Virus record (IMG/VR): IMGVR_UViG_3300044225_003896
Span: 1-21,959 of that record
Direction: 5' to 3' (one strand)
Source: a virus
DNA length: 21,959 nucleotides
Part shown: one piece after another, positions 21,471 through 21,959 of the stretch
Layout: every line of letters starts with the position of its first letter
How positions within the stretch are numbered: position 1 is the stretch's first letter
Position numbers and translations under genes: made by a program
Notes under the pieces: model-generated
Told to the model about the DNA's origin: nothing
Databases searched by the model: none
What the model saw: the letters and a program-made list of their open reading frames with translations, nothing else

Positions 21471-21883
21471 TGCCTTATCTCGAACGCGACGAGGCCGGTA
21501 ATGTCGTCGGCATCTATGCCAACCCGCAGCCTGGTTTCGCCGAGGAGCTGATGGAGGGGCCGGTCAGCTTGGCACCACCTCTGGCGCCGCCCTCGGCGCC
21601 GACCATTGCGGCGGCGGCCTTCGGCCTGGCCGTGGCGGATGGCGACATCAGCGGCCTCGACGGCGGCTTCAATATCGGCGGGGCGATCTACTTCGGCCCG
21701 GGTGAGTACCTGGTGTTCTTCATCCAGCCGATCGAGGGGCGCTATGCGCCCGTCTTCATGGCGGGCGGCTCGGTGGCGATGAGCGCCACCGCGGCCGACG
21801 CCTATTCGATGACGATCGAGGCGCGCTCGGACGGCGTTCTCGCCGACCCGGACGGCTTCAGCCTGCAGGTGTTCAAGCTATGA
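21470..21883 (+). CDS. Fibre-associated small protein
   Basis: A 137-residue protein starting MPYLERDEAGNVVGIYANPQ, the N-terminal peptide often found in fibre-tip or fibre-assembly proteins (YLERDEAGNVVGIYANPQPG). A Pro/Ala linker (LAPPLAPPSAPT) leads to a beta-rich domain with GGAIYFGPGEYLVFFIQPIE and ADAYSMTIEARSDGV. GGGAGGGA precedes the ATG. The stop overlaps the next ATG. The two-domain form suggests it binds the fibre and another partner; a fibre chaperone or tip role is plausible but unproven. Confidence 0.65.
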   Translation: MPYLERDEAGNVVGIYANPQPGFAEELMEGPVSLAPPLAPPSAPTIAAAAFGLAVADGDISGLDGGFNIGGAIYFGPGEYLVFFIQPIEGRYAPVFMAGGSVAMSATAADAYSMTIEARSDGVLADPDGFSLQVFKL

Positions 21884-21959
21884 GCGAGGAAGAGACCATG
21901 GCCAAGGTGTTCTACGAGGAAACCGTCAACGGCGAGACCGTGCTGCGCAATTACACCAC
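21880..21959 (+). CDS. Start of another fibre-region gene, 3'-truncated
   Basis: A frame opening with MSEEETMAKVFYEETVNGET runs off the right edge of the window. The ATG at 21880 overlaps the previous stop (ATGA). ATG 21898 has AGGA-rich sequence (GAGGAAGAG) just ahead and may be the real start, giving MAKVFYEETVNGETVLRNYT. Only about 26 codons are visible, so no function can be given. The position suggests another tail or lysis gene. Confidence 0.55.
   Translation, partial: MSEEETMAKVFYEETVNGETVLRNYT

Noticed and set aside
1-21959. tRNA genes, CRISPR arrays, insertion sequences, integrase or attachment sites
   Set aside because: Read by eye, no cloverleaf, repeat-spacer array, transposase or recombinase motif, or paired terminal repeat was found.

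Overview
The window is the late (structural) region of a tailed bacteriophage or prophage, running left to right from DNA packaging through head, neck, contractile tail and baseplate to tail fibres. The DNA is GC-rich, with strong G/C preference at third codon positions and mostly Shine-Dalgarno-led genes. Protein styles fit a phage of an alphaproteobacterium, most likely Hyphomicrobiales (rhizobial/methylobacterial type); this is inference from resemblance, not a search. No integrase, repressor, tRNA, attachment site, transposon or CRISPR array is visible, so the window alone does not show whether it is an integrated prophage or a free phage.

Region 1 (1-1103) holds accessory genes before the terminase: a 5'-truncated exported protein, a small reverse-strand membrane protein, a small CxxC protein, and a reverse-strand GrlR-family regulator. 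The last is divergent from the terminase genes across a 39-base AT-rich gap carrying three copies of A(A/T)TCAAA.

Region 2 (1104-10253) is packaging, head and neck: small and large terminase, DUF1073-type portal, Mu gpF-like minor head protein, a DUF2213 protease fused to a scaffold (with a well-formed internal start that could make the scaffold alone), a cement protein, a DUF2184 major capsid protein, then connector, neck and tail-terminator proteins. A reverse-strand 75-residue coiled-coil gene sits between the gpF-like and protease genes.

Region 3 (10319-19508) is the contractile tail: DUF3383 sheath, DUF3277 tube, a tail assembly chaperone with a clear programmed -1 frameshift (T-TTT-TTT at 12297-12303) giving a G/GT pair, a reverse-strand zinc-ribbon membrane protein, the tape measure, and a compact baseplate (Dit-like protein, plug, hub, Gp138-type spike, gp25-like wedge, gpJ-like wedge, DUF2612 protein). 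Most of these genes are coupled by ATGA or GTGA start/stop overlaps, implying a single polycistronic transcript.

Region 4 (19528-21959) is the receptor-binding module: two fibre-type proteins, a small fibre-associated protein and a gene truncated by the window edge.

The most notable features are the frameshifted chaperone, which ordinary gene calling would miss; the nested scaffold start; four small reverse-strand genes dropped into an otherwise forward late operon; and a strong hairpin immediately upstream of the sheath gene. The core layout resembles known simple myoviruses, so I do not claim a wholly new system; the reverse-strand genes are the best candidates for undescribed functions.
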